From assembly GCF_022921075.1 (NCBI RefSeq), contig NZ_CP095050.1, positions 2,046,001 through 2,110,000 on the forward strand: a DNA stretch of 64,000 nucleotides, in the 5' to 3' direction. Position numbers and translations under genes: made by a program. Source of the DNA: Hymenobacter sp. 5317J-9. GTDB lineage: Bacteria; Bacteroidota; Bacteroidia; Cytophagales; Hymenobacteraceae. Below are positions 16,248 to 24,346 of the stretch, one piece after another. The notes under the pieces are model-generated. The model was not told the DNA's origin, made no database searches, and saw nothing but the letters and a program-made list of their open reading frames with translations. Within the stretch, counting starts at the first letter, position 1, and the number at the start of each line of letters is the position of its first letter.

Positions 16248-18128
16248 TTAAGAAAAGGCTTGTTTCACCGCCGCGCGGTATCGCTCAAAAAACGCCGCGT
16301 TGGTTTTAGAGTCGGTAAAGACCTCCAAAATTGCCGCGCCGGTTTCGGCTGCAAAGAAAACCGGCAGCGCGGCTTCAAGTTCAGCAAACGTCGAAACCGG
16401 GAAGTAGCGCAGGTTGAAATCGCGCGCCGTGTTCTCGGCCGTGAGCCCCTGGCGCGTCTCAAAAAACTCGTCCAGCTCCGGCTGCTGCCGCGGCCCGTCG
16501 ATGATGCGGAAAATGCCCCCGCCGTGGTTGTTGAACAGCACCACGCGCAGGTTGGGCGTGGGGTAGTTGTGCCAGAAGGCGTTGCGGTCGTAGAAAAACG
16601 CCACGTCGCCAGTCAGCAGCACCACCGGGCGGCCGGGCTGGGCCAGCGCCGCGCCCACGGCCGTGGAAGTGCAGCCGTCGATGCCGCTGGTGCCGCGGTT
16701 GGCAAACACCTCGATGTGCCGGCCGTGCGGCAGCCCCAGAATGTTGGCATAGCGCACGGCCATGCTGTTGGCCAGGTGCAGCGCGGTATAAATAGGCAGC
16801 GCGTTTAGGGACAGTCGGAAGGCCGAAAACTCATTGAACTCCGGCATCGGCCGCGCAAAAAAGTCGCCCAGTAACTGGGTTGCGGCGGCATCGGCCTTGT
16901 GCCAGGCATCTCCCAGGCCGGCCGGCCACCCACCCCGCGGAACCGAGGACAACCAGTGCGTGGCACCGGTGGGCGTGCCCGATTCGGTGGAATTAGCCGA
17001 AATTTGAATAGCGTAACCGACCTGCTGCGGCACGTCGGCGGGCGGCAGCTCCGCCGTGGCCAGCGCCTGGAAGAACGTGGCTGGTTCCAAGCGAATGATT
17101 TCCGTGGTGCGCCGAAACGTGTCCGACGCCGGCCCGCTGGCTTGAACGTGCCAATGTTGCTGGGGGGCTGCATCGCGCAGAAATAGCTTAAGGGCTTTTG
17201 AAATCAACGACTGCCCAAATGTGATAAGCAAATCTGGCTGCAACGCGGCTTTTTCATCGGCCGACAAGCCCGCCAGAAACACATCATGCCGATGCAAAGC
17301 AAAATCGTAAGCGGGATTTTCGGCGGCCGAACCGTTCAGTATTTCATCATGCAAAAGGTCCTGTTCGCCGCTCACGTTGGCAATGACGTCGGCAATTACC
17401 GGGAAGCCATGCTCGGCGGAAAGCGTGCGCAGCGCAACTTCCAAGTCGGCATCGGCTCGGTGTTGGCCGGCCACAATCAGCACGCGGCCGGCGGCTTTGG
17501 CGTCCTGCAGTGCCCCTGGCAAGGGGATGCCCGCTGGAAAAGGGTAATCCGTGTCGCGGATGATTTTTACGTCCTGCTCGTAGCGCGCTTCCTCGCCGGC
17601 CTTCGGGTAAAAAGGCTCGCGCAGGGGCACGTTCACCTGCACCGGACCGGCAGGGTAGGCGCTGGCCAGGTTGATTGCTTCGTTCACAATGCGCTCGGCG
17701 TGCCATTTGGCATCGGCGTGCGTGGTGTCCACGGGGAAATCAAACGCGCCCTTGGCGTGGCGCCCGTACAGGTTTTGTTGCCGAATGGTCTGGCCGTCGA
17801 GCTGGTCTATCCACTCGGGCGGCCGGTCGGCGGTGAGCACCAGCAGCGGCACCTGCTGAAAAAACGCCTCGGCCACGGCCGGCGCATAGTTCAGCCCCGC
17901 CGAGCCCGAGGTGCACACCAGCACCACCGGCCGCCGGGTGGCCTGCGCAATGCCTAGCCCAATGAAAGCCGCCGCGCGCTCATCGGGCACCACCCGCAGT
18001 TTGCCCGCGAACGCCGGGTGCCGGGCAAAGGCCAGCGTGAGCGGCGCCGAGCGCGAGCCGGGCGAAAGCACCACGTCGGTAATGCCGTGGCGGGCGCAGA
18101 TTTCGGCGATGTTGTAAACGGCCTGCAT
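16248..18128 (-). CDS. menD: 2-succinyl-5-enolpyruvyl-6-hydroxy-3-cyclohexene-1-carboxylate synthase
   Basis: The protein has 626 residues and is a thiamine-diphosphate enzyme. The N-terminal Pyr domain begins AEICARHGITDVVLSPGSRSAPLTLAFARHP with the conserved CTSGSAGLNYAPAVAEAF; the middle domain is more variable; the C-terminal PP domain has NRGTSGIDGCTSTAVGAALA and the cofactor/Mg motif GDVAFFYDRNAF. It adds a 2-oxoglutarate-derived succinic semialdehyde unit to isochorismate. It is slightly longer than E. coli MenD (556). A repeat-filled gap separates it from menF upstream, and a family A element follows it. Confidence 0.95.
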   Translation of the reverse strand: MQAVYNIAEICARHGITDVVLSPGSRSAPLTLAFARHPAFAGKLRVVPDERAAAFIGLGIAQATRRPVVLVCTSGSAGLNYAPAVAEAFFQQVPLLVLTADRPPEWIDQLDGQTIRQQNLYGRHAKGAFDFPVDTTHADAKWHAERIVNEAINLASAYPAGPVQVNVPLREPFYPKAGEEARYEQDVKIIRDTDYPFPAGIPLPGALQDAKAAGRVLIVAGQHRADADLEVALRTLSAEHGFPVIADVIANVSGEQDLLHDEILNGSAAENPAYDFALHRHDVFLAGLSADEKAALQPDLLITFGQSLISKALKLFLRDAAPQQHWHVQASGPASDTFRRTTEIIRLEPATFFQALATAELPPADVPQQVGYAIQISANSTESGTPTGATHWLSSVPRGGWPAGLGDAWHKADAAATQLLGDFFARPMPEFNEFSAFRLSLNALPIYTALHLANSMAVRYANILGLPHGRHIEVFANRGTSGIDGCTSTAVGAALAQPGRPVVLLTGDVAFFYDRNAFWHNYPTPNLRVVLFNNHGGGIFRIIDGPRQQPELDEFFETRQGLTAENTARDFNLRYFPVSTFAELEAALPVFFAAETGAAILEVFTDSKTNAAFFERYRAAVKQAFS

Positions 18129-18132
18129 AGGG

Positions 18133-18262
18133 TCAGTTGTCAGTTAATAGTTAACAGTGAGCAGTGAATGATTAATAGTGGACAGCTCGCAGGAGCAAGC
18201 AGAACGGCATTGTCTACCGGCAACTGCTCACTGTTCACTGATAATTATTCACTGCTTACTGC
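18133..18262. repeat. family B repeat block (CAGTGAACAGT-type)
   Basis: The block is built from variants of AACAGTGAGCAGTGAA on one side and TCACTGCTCACTGTTCACTG on the other, forming a loose inverted repeat around a unique centre (about 18185-18220). It fills the menF-menD gap, and its right end supplies the last codons and stop of menF. A related block lies at 22560-22670. Confidence 0.75.
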
Positions 18263-19488
18263 AGCACTGCTGCTACGGTTTGCAGCTTCATTTCGGTTTC
18301 CTGCCACTCGCGCTCGGGGTCGGAATCGACGGTGAGGCCGGTGCCGGCGTAGAGAATGGCCTCGTCGGCGCGGAGCTGCAGGCAGCGTAGGTTTACGTAG
18401 AGGCGGGCCACGCCGGGCGCGCTCACGTTTACCGGCCCTAGAAAGCCGCTGTAGTAGGCGCGGTCGTAGCCCTCGTGTGCTTGAATGAATTCCATGGCCG
18501 CCTGCCGGGGCATGCCGCCCACGGCCGAGGTGGGGTGCAGCAGGCGCAGCATGTCGGTGCCAAGATTGGGGAAGGGTACCTGCCGCAGGTTCACTTCAAA
18601 GTCGGTGCGCAGGTGCAGCAGCTGGCCGGCCACCACGGTGCGCGGGCCGGTTTCGTGGTACTCGCGCAGCCGCAGCTGCTTGAAACAGCTCACAATGTAG
18701 CGGGCCACCAGCGCCTGCTCTTCAATTTCCTTCTGGCGCCAGATGGCCGTGCGCGGCGTCACCTCGGCCGTCACGGGCTGGGTGGCGGCCAGCGCCATGG
18801 TGTGGAAGGTGCCGTCGGCCGTCACCTCGGCCAGCACTTCGGGCGTGGCGCCCAGCCAAGTGCCCACGCCCGGCACGCTCACCAGCGACACAAACGCTCG
18901 TGGGTATTGCTCAGCCAACTCCTCAAACGCGGCAAAGGCATCGAAGCCGGCCGGCAGGGGCCGCCGCGCCGCGCGCGAAGTCACCACCTTCACCACTTCT
19001 TTGGCCTCGATGGCCGCTACACCCTTCTCCACCAGCTGCGTGTACTCGGTATGAGTGGCGGGGTGGGGGGCTGGCTGCGGGCCGCGGTGCCAGGCCAGCT
19101 GGTCCAGGGTGGGGGCCGCCAGCCACGCGGCCAGCCCGGGGATGATGTCGCTGGCCGCTGGCGCCACCGTCACGGTGTCGGGTTCGGCCGCGTCGTAGCG
19201 CACGTCGGCGGGTAGAAAAAGGGCCGGGTTGTGGTCGGAGTCTCTAAAAGGAAAAAAGGCGAAGCCGGCCGGCGCCTGGGCGTCCAGGGCCGGGGGCAGG
19301 CCGGTGAAGGAGGATTCGAGGCTGCGCGCCACCAGCAGGCGCGGGTGCTCGGCACCAGGCTCGCGCCACAGGGCGAGCGGGCGGCCGGTGCGCAGCGCGC
19401 CAGCCGCCAGGTGCCGCAGCCGGGCCCGCGCGTCGAGGCCAGCCGCCGCGGCGGGCCAGCGCAATTGCCGAAGTTCAGGGCCCTGCAT
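18256..19488 (-). CDS. menF: isochorismate synthase
   Basis: The protein has 410 residues of the chorismate-binding family. After a variable N-terminal part (about 1-140) come the conserved blocks VVKVVTSRAARRPLP, FVSLVSVPGVGTWLGATPEVLAEV, FHTMALAATQPV, HLRTDFEVNL, LHPTSAVGGMPRQAAMEFIQAHEGYDRAYYSGFLGPV with catalytic acidic residues, and VNLRCLQLRADEAILYAGTGLTVDSDPEREWQETEMKL. It converts chorismate to isochorismate. In this men-gene setting, menaquinone rather than siderophore synthesis is the likely role. The thioesterase stop upstream abuts its start with no gap. Its last codons lie in a family B repeat. Confidence 0.92.
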   Translation of the reverse strand: MQGPELRQLRWPAAAAGLDARARLRHLAAGALRTGRPLALWREPGAEHPRLLVARSLESSFTGLPPALDAQAPAGFAFFPFRDSDHNPALFLPADVRYDAAEPDTVTVAPAASDIIPGLAAWLAAPTLDQLAWHRGPQPAPHPATHTEYTQLVEKGVAAIEAKEVVKVVTSRAARRPLPAGFDAFAAFEELAEQYPRAFVSLVSVPGVGTWLGATPEVLAEVTADGTFHTMALAATQPVTAEVTPRTAIWRQKEIEEQALVARYIVSCFKQLRLREYHETGPRTVVAGQLLHLRTDFEVNLRQVPFPNLGTDMLRLLHPTSAVGGMPRQAAMEFIQAHEGYDRAYYSGFLGPVNVSAPGVARLYVNLRCLQLRADEAILYAGTGLTVDSDPEREWQETEMKLQTVAAVLQ

Positions 19489-19920
19489 CTACGCTCGCTT
19501 TTCGCCGCCGGGCAGGTCGATGACGGCCATTGTGATGCGGCTGATGCAGACCAGTGCCCCGGTTTCTTCGTGCGTAATGCGGATTTCCCACACCTGCGTG
19601 CTGCGGCCCACGTGCACTGGCGTGGCGCGGCCGCGCACCCAGCCGTCGCGCACGCCCTTCAGGTGGTTGGCGTTGATTTCGAGGCCCACGCAGGCCTGCT
19701 TGCTGCGGTCCACGCGCAAAGCGGCGGCAATGCTGCCCAGCGTTTCGGCCAGGGCCACCGAGGCGCCGCCGTGCAGCAGGCCCATGGGCTGGTGGGTGCG
19801 GCCGTCCACGGGCATGCGGCCTTCGAGGGCGTCTTCCGACACGGCCGTGATTTCGATGCCAAGGGCGTGGGCCAGGTTGGGCCGCGAATCCGTCCAGCGC
19901 TTCACTTCTTCCAGGGTCAT
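19489..19920 (-). CDS. menI: 1,4-dihydroxy-2-naphthoyl-CoA hydrolase (hotdog thioesterase)
   Basis: The protein has 143 residues from the ATG at 19920 (MTLEEV); an in-frame start at 19992 adds a tail absent from relatives. It is a PaaI/YdiI-type hotdog protein: LEGRMPVDGRTHQPMGLLHGGASVALAETLGS contains the conserved catalytic Glu after HGGAS, and CVGLEINANHLKGVRDGWVRGRATPVHVGRSTQVWEI is very close to E. coli YdiI/MenI as I recall it. That enzyme releases CoA from DHNA-CoA. The gene directly abuts menF, which supports the assignment. A CAGCTTTG box lies 11 bp before the ATG. A general thioesterase role remains possible. Confidence 0.82.
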   Translation of the reverse strand: MTLEEVKRWTDSRPNLAHALGIEITAVSEDALEGRMPVDGRTHQPMGLLHGGASVALAETLGSIAAALRVDRSKQACVGLEINANHLKGVRDGWVRGRATPVHVGRSTQVWEIRITHEETGALVCISRITMAVIDLPGGEKRA

Positions 19921-20060
19921 GGGGGCAGGGGCAAAGCTGCTCAAAAACGCAAAACGGCCTTTGAACAGCGGGTTGAGGGGTAGGTGGTCCAACGGCCGGG
20001 GCTAAAACCCCGTACTTTGAACGATTGTTGACGGATTGTACCGCAAAACTACCACGCAAC

Positions 20061-20675
20061 GTGAGGCCCCGGACCATCTTCCTGCTGCGCCACGGCCAGA
20101 CCGATTTCAACGTGCGCGGCATTGTGCAGGGCAGCGGCGTCGATTCGAGCCTGAACGACACCGGCCGCCGCCAGGCCGCGCAGTTTTTCGCGGCCTACGG
20201 GCACGTGCCCTTCGATAAGGTATATACCTCGGCCCTGCGCCGCACCCACGAGTCGGTGCAGCAGTTCCTCGACCTCGGCCTGCCCCACGAAGCACATGCC
20301 GGCCTCAACGAGATAAGCTGGGGCGTGCGCGAGGGCACCCGCATCACGATGGAAGAAGACGCCGAGTACCGCCAAGTGCTGCACGACTGGGTGAGCGGCC
20401 GCACCGACGCCCGCCTGACCGGTGGCGAAAGCCCCGACGAAGTAGCCGCCCGCCAGCGCCCCTTCATCGAGCTGCTGAAATCCCGTGCCGACGAGCAAAC
20501 CGTGCTGGTGTGCATGCACGGCCGCGCCATGCGGGTGATGCTTTGCCAGCTGCTCAACTACCCGCTCAGCGCCATGGAGGGCTTCGAGCACAGCAACTTA
20601 TGCCTGTACAAGCTGGAGTACACGGGTACGGTGTTTACGGTGAAGAATTTTCTCGATGTGGCGCATTTGCAATAG
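20061..20675 (+). CDS. histidine phosphatase superfamily protein
   Basis: The protein has 204 residues from the GTG at 20061. The RHG signature (IFLLRHGQTDFN) lies at its N-terminus, as is usual. Other family residues are in VYTSALRRTHESVQQF, the acid/base region LNEISWGVREG, and VLVCMHGRAMRVMLCQLL with the second catalytic His. It is close to the phosphoglycerate-mutase/CobC type; the substrate cannot be told. A TTG at 20025 is an alternative start, and a GTACTTTG box ends 5 bp before it (20012-20019), which fits the leaderless arrangement seen elsewhere. It diverges from menI, and its stop lies at the edge of a 34-bp palindrome. Confidence 0.82.
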   Translation: MRPRTIFLLRHGQTDFNVRGIVQGSGVDSSLNDTGRRQAAQFFAAYGHVPFDKVYTSALRRTHESVQQFLDLGLPHEAHAGLNEISWGVREGTRITMEEDAEYRQVLHDWVSGRTDARLTGGESPDEVAARQRPFIELLKSRADEQTVLVCMHGRAMRVMLCQLLNYPLSAMEGFEHSNLCLYKLEYTGTVFTVKNFLDVAHLQ

Positions 20676-20772
20676 CGCAAGGTTTCGCGAGGTGAAAAGA
20701 GGTTTCGCAATGGATGTGATGGCGGCTGGTTTTGCCCCGCGAAACCTCTTTTCACCTCGCGAAACCTTGCGC
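20675..20772. repeat. 34-bp perfect inverted repeat
   Basis: The arms at 20675-20708 and 20739-20772 are exact inverse complements (core AAGGTTTCGCGAGGTGAAAA) around a 30-bp loop. The first base is the last base of the phosphatase stop codon. Each arm contains GGTTTCGC twice. It may act as a terminator before the E2 gene at 20835, or it may be a further mobile palindrome. Confidence 0.85.
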
Positions 20773-20834
20773 TGATTGTCTGGCCAACTTTTCGGGCTAA
20801 TTTTGGCCTCCTCAATCCAAGCGCGACAAATCTG

Positions 20835-22556
20835 ATGGCCGAAATCATAAAAATGCCCAAAATGAGCGACACGATGACCGAAGGGACCATCGCGGCCTGG
20901 CTCAAAAAGGTGGGTGATAAAGTTAAGTCCGGGGACATCCTGGCCGAAGTCGAGACCGACAAAGCCACCATGGAGCTGGAGAATTACGAAGACGGCACCC
21001 TGCTCTACATCGGCCCGAAAGAGAAAGAATCGGTGGCCGTCGATGGCATTCTGGCCATTGTAGGTAAGGAAGGCGAGGACTTTTCGGCCCTGCTGTCGGG
21101 CGCCCAGGGCGGCGCCGCGGCCCCGGCTCCGGCCGCTGCTCCTGCGCCCGAAGCTCCCAAGGCGGAAGCACCGGCGGCTCCTGCGCCGGCCCCGGCTCCG
21201 ACCGCTCCGTCGCCGGCCGCTGCTCCCGCTGCCCCGGCCAATGGCAAAAAAGCCACCGTGGTGCGCATGCCCAAAATGAGCGACACGATGACCGAAGGCA
21301 CCATTGCCGCGTGGTTGAAAAACGTGGGCGACAAAGTGAAATCGGGCGACGTGCTGGCCGAAGTCGAGACCGACAAAGCCACCATGGAGCTGGAAAACTA
21401 CGAAGACGGCACCCTGCTCTACACCGGCCCTAAAGCCGGCGAAGCCGTGGCCGTCGACGGCATCCTGGCCATCATTGGCGAGGAAGGAGCCGACATTCAG
21501 GCCCTGCTGGGCGGCCAAAGCGGCGGTGCCGCTGCGGCACCCGCCCCGGCTGCTGCACCTGCAGAAGCTGCTGCTCCGGCCGCTGCGCCTGCTGCCCCGG
21601 CTCAGCCGGCTGCAGCTGCGCCGGCGGTTAATGGCGGCCGCATCCTGGCCTCGCCGCTGGCCAAGAGCATTGCCAAAGAAAAAGGCATCAACCTGGCCCA
21701 GGTGGTGGGCTCGGGCGACAACGGCCGCATTGTGCAGCGCGACGTGGAGAACTTCCAGCCCGGTGCTGCTCCGGCCGCTGCGCAGGCGGCGCCCGCTGCC
21801 GCTCCTACTTCGGCCCCGGCCCCGCAAGCAGCCGCCCCGGCCGCTGCCCCGGCTGCCAGCGCCCCGGCCTCGACCGATACGTACACCGACACGCCCGTGT
21901 CGCAGATGCGTAAGGTGATTGCCAAGCGCCTGTCCGAGAGCCTGTTCACGGCCCCGCATTTCTATCTCACGATGGAAATCAACATGGACAAGGCCATGGA
22001 AGCCCGCGTAAAGCTCAACGAGCTGTCGCCGGTGAAGCTGAGCTTCAACGACCTGGTGCTGAAATCAGCGGCCATTGCGCTGCGCTCGCACCCAGCCGTG
22101 AACTCCTCGTGGCTAGGCGACAAAATCCGCCAGAACAAGGTCATCAACATCGGCGTGGCCGTGGCCGTGGACGAAGGTCTGCTGGTACCCGTGATTCGCA
22201 ACGCCGACCAAAAAGGCCTGGCCACCATCGCCAACGAGGTGAAAGAGCTGGCCGGCAAAGCCAAGAGCAAGAAGCTGCAGCCAGCCGAGTGGGAGGGCAG
22301 CACCTTCACCATCTCGAACCTGGGCATGTTTGGCATCGATGAGTTTACCGCCATCATCAACCCGCCCGATGCCTGCATCCTGGCCGTGGGCGGCATCAAG
22401 CAAACCGCCATTGTGAAAGACGGCCAGCTGGCCATCGGCAACATCATGAAGGTGACCTTGAGCTGCGACCACCGCGTGGTGGACGGCGCCACCGGTGCCG
22501 CCTTCCTGCAAACGCTGAAAAGCCTGCTGGAAGACCCCATGCGCTTGATGATTTGA
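20835..22556 (+). CDS. pyruvate dehydrogenase complex dihydrolipoyl acetyltransferase (E2)
   Basis: The protein has 573 residues. Two lipoyl domains lie at about 2-77 and 142-216, each with the lipoylation site ETDKATMELE (Lys43 and Lys181) and almost the same sequence. Ala/Pro linkers lead to a peripheral-subunit-binding domain (about 269-307: ILASPLAKSIAKEKGINLAQVVGSGDNGRIV) and the catalytic domain (about 352-573) with the active-site motif DHRVVDGA. It transfers acetyl groups from E1 to CoA. The TDTPVSQMRKVIAKRL start and DHRVVDGA favour pyruvate over 2-oxoglutarate specificity. E1 and E3 genes are not adjacent. No clear -7 box was found. Confidence 0.92.
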   Translation: MAEIIKMPKMSDTMTEGTIAAWLKKVGDKVKSGDILAEVETDKATMELENYEDGTLLYIGPKEKESVAVDGILAIVGKEGEDFSALLSGAQGGAAAPAPAAAPAPEAPKAEAPAAPAPAPAPTAPSPAAAPAAPANGKKATVVRMPKMSDTMTEGTIAAWLKNVGDKVKSGDVLAEVETDKATMELENYEDGTLLYTGPKAGEAVAVDGILAIIGEEGADIQALLGGQSGGAAAAPAPAAAPAEAAAPAAAPAAPAQPAAAAPAVNGGRILASPLAKSIAKEKGINLAQVVGSGDNGRIVQRDVENFQPGAAPAAAQAAPAAAPTSAPAPQAAAPAAAPAASAPASTDTYTDTPVSQMRKVIAKRLSESLFTAPHFYLTMEINMDKAMEARVKLNELSPVKLSFNDLVLKSAAIALRSHPAVNSSWLGDKIRQNKVINIGVAVAVDEGLLVPVIRNADQKGLATIANEVKELAGKAKSKKLQPAEWEGSTFTISNLGMFGIDEFTAIINPPDACILAVGGIKQTAIVKDGQLAIGNIMKVTLSCDHRVVDGATGAAFLQTLKSLLEDPMRLMI

Positions 22557-22559
22557 TAA

Positions 22560-22670
22560 TCAGTGGACAGTTGACAGTGAGCAGTGAACAGTGGCCCCGG
22601 CTACATTCACTGCTCACTTTGCTTTTATGGCGCTCAACTGTTCACTGCTCACTGTTCACTGTTCACTGAA
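22560..22670. repeat. family B repeat block abutting the hslV start codon
   Basis: The left part has CAGTGGACAGTTGACAGTGAGCAGTGAACAG-type units; the right part repeats TTCACTGCTCACTGTTCACT in inverse orientation. The block begins 3 bp after the E2 stop and its last base precedes the hslV ATG directly, so it forms the whole 5' untranslated region. Confidence 0.8.
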
Positions 22671-23207
22671 ATGAAGATTCGCTCAACAACCGTCCTCGGC
22701 ATCCGGCACAACGGCGAAATCGCCCTCGGCGCCGACGGGCAGGCCACCATGGACAAGCACGTGGCCAAGAACAACGTGCGCAAAGTCCGCAAGCTGCTCG
22801 ATGGCAAAGTCGTAACCGGTTTTGCCGGCTCTACGGCCGATGCGTTCATGCTGCTCGACCGCTTCGAGGAGAAGCTGACCAGCTACGGCGGCAACCTCAA
22901 GCGCGCCGCCATTGAGCTGGCCAAGGACTGGCGCAAAGACCAGTACCTGCGCAAGCTCGAAGCCATGATGGTGGTAGCCGACAAGGACGAGCTGCTCATC
23001 CTCAGCGGCACCGGCGACGTATTGGAGCCGGACTCCGACGTGGCCGCCATCGGCTCGGGCGCGATGTATGCGCAGGCGGCGGCGTTGGCGCTTAAGAAGC
23101 ACGCGCCGCACCTCACCGCCCGCCAGATGGTGGAAGAGGGCCTCAACATCGCGGCCGACATCTGCATCTACACCAATCATAATTTGATGATTGAGTCGCC
23201 GTCGTAG
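22671..23207 (+). CDS. hslV: ATP-dependent protease subunit HslV
   Basis: The protein has 178 residues, typical for HslV. The catalytic Thr is in RSTTVLGIRHNGEIALGADGQATM; aligned to E. coli (MTTIVSV), Thr6 is the nucleophile, so the first five residues must be removed. Other family blocks are VRKLLDGKVVTGFAGSTADAFMLLDRFEEKL, AIELAKDWRKDQYLRKLEAMMVVAD, LSGTGDVLEPDSDVAAIGSGAMYAQAAALAL and the C-terminal ADICIYTNHNLMIE. It forms dodecamers and works with the unfoldase HslU, which is not in this window. The whole 5' leader is repeat DNA, so its promoter must be inside or beyond the repeat. Confidence 0.95.
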   Translation: MKIRSTTVLGIRHNGEIALGADGQATMDKHVAKNNVRKVRKLLDGKVVTGFAGSTADAFMLLDRFEEKLTSYGGNLKRAAIELAKDWRKDQYLRKLEAMMVVADKDELLILSGTGDVLEPDSDVAAIGSGAMYAQAAALALKKHAPHLTARQMVEEGLNIAADICIYTNHNLMIESPS

Positions 23208-23227
23208 CGCTTGTCATCGTTTAAGAA

Positions 23228-23264
23228 GAACGTCATGCTTCGACTGCGCTCAGCATGACCGTTC
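23228..23264. repeat. short or deleted copy of family A palindrome
   Basis: GAACGTCATGC at 23228-23238 pairs with GCATGACCGTTC ending at 23264, with TTCGACTGCGCTCA in the loop; this loop matches the inner arm of the longer family A copies. It looks like an element that lost its left inner arm and centre. Confidence 0.7.
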
Positions 23265-23299
23265 GATACAACCCGGAAAACAACACAACTCCCCAACCC

Positions 23300-24271
23300 A
23301 TGCACGTTTCCAACTTCATCCGCCACCACTTCCGCCACTTCAACGCTGCCGCCCTTGTGGACGCGGCCGATGGCTACAACAAGCACCTCGCCGATGGCGG
23401 CAAGATGATGATAACCCTGGCCGGCGCCATGAGCACCGCCGAAATGGGCATTCAGCTGGCCGAGCTGATTCGGCAGGACAAGGTGCAGATTATCAGCTGC
23501 ACCGGCGCCAACCTGGAGGAGGATATCTTCAACCTGGTGGCCCACGACTTCTACGAGCGGGTGCCGCACTACCGCGACCTCACCGCCGCCGACGAGCAGG
23601 CCCTGCTGGCCCGCCACATGAACCGCGTGACCGATACCTGCATTCCCGAGGAAGAGGCCATGCGCCGCCTGGAGCACTCGGTGCTGAAGTTCTGGGAGAA
23701 GGCCGATAAGGCCGGCGAAAGCTATTTCCCCCACGAATTCTTCTACCAGATTCTGCTGAGCGGCGAGCTGGAGCAGTACTACCAGATTGACCCCAAAGAC
23801 TCCTGGATGCTGGCCGCAGCCGAGAAAAACCTGCCCATCATCTGCCCCGGCTGGGAAGACTCCACGCTCGGCAACATCTACGCCGGCCACGTGATGACCG
23901 GCGACGTGAAGAACGTGCACACCATGCGCACGGGCATTCAGTACATGATGTACCTGGCCGACTGGTACACCCAGAACGCCACCGAAGAAAGCAAGGTGGG
24001 CTTCTTCCAGATTGGCGGCGGCATTGCCGGCGACTTCCCCATCTGCGTGGTGCCCATGCTGCACCAGGATTTGCAGCGCCACGAGGTGCCGCTGTGGGGC
24101 TATTTCTGCCAGATTTCGGACTCCACCACCAGCTACGGCAGCTACTCCGGCGCCGTGCCCAACGAGAAAATCACCTGGGGCAAGCTGGGCGAGAAAACCC
24201 CGAAGTACATCATCGAGTCGGACGCCACCATCGTGGCGCCGTTGGTGTTCGCCATCGTGCTGGGGCAGTAA
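23300..24271 (+). CDS. deoxyhypusine synthase family protein, non-canonical active site
   Basis: The protein has 323 residues from the ATG at 23300. The Rossmann-like DHS fold is recognisable: MMITLAGAMSTAEMGIQLAELIRQDKVQIISCTGANLEED, PIICPGWEDSTLGN and the C-terminal DSTTSYGSYSGAVPNEKITWGK plus SDATIVAPLVFAIVL, which parallel the NAD- and spermidine-binding parts of DHS. The catalytic-lysine motif GGGxxKHH is replaced by GGGIAGDF (239-246), so the usual Lys is absent. Bacteria lack eIF5A; other members make homospermidine. Here the reaction is unknown, perhaps another polyamine or guanidine transfer. A strong terminator follows. Confidence 0.8.
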   Translation: MHVSNFIRHHFRHFNAAALVDAADGYNKHLADGGKMMITLAGAMSTAEMGIQLAELIRQDKVQIISCTGANLEEDIFNLVAHDFYERVPHYRDLTAADEQALLARHMNRVTDTCIPEEEAMRRLEHSVLKFWEKADKAGESYFPHEFFYQILLSGELEQYYQIDPKDSWMLAAAEKNLPIICPGWEDSTLGNIYAGHVMTGDVKNVHTMRTGIQYMMYLADWYTQNATEESKVGFFQIGGGIAGDFPICVVPMLHQDLQRHEVPLWGYFCQISDSTTSYGSYSGAVPNEKITWGKLGEKTPKYIIESDATIVAPLVFAIVLGQ

Positions 24272-24288
24272 TTGCCGCTGTATCAACG

Positions 24289-24327
24289 AAAAAAAAGCCC
24301 GTCGCTGGTACAGCGGCGGGCTTTTTT
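24289..24327. terminator. bidirectional Rho-independent terminator
   Basis: AAAAAAGCCCG..CGCTG pairs with CAGCG..CGGGCTTTTTT around GTA. It lies between convergent genes ending at 24271 and 24347. Confidence 0.88.
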
Positions 24328-24346
24328 ATTTTTGGGGTGGGGGCGG

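Noticed and set aside
20598-21959. 453-residue Arg/Gly/Ser-rich open frame opposite the E2 gene
   Set aside because: Low-complexity translation of the complement of Ala/Pro linkers; the plus strand encodes recognisable lipoyl domains.
18133-22670. CRISPR array in the short CAGTGAACAGT repeats
   Set aside because: Units are short, degenerate and contiguous, occur in both orientations and lack regular spacers; no cas gene is present.
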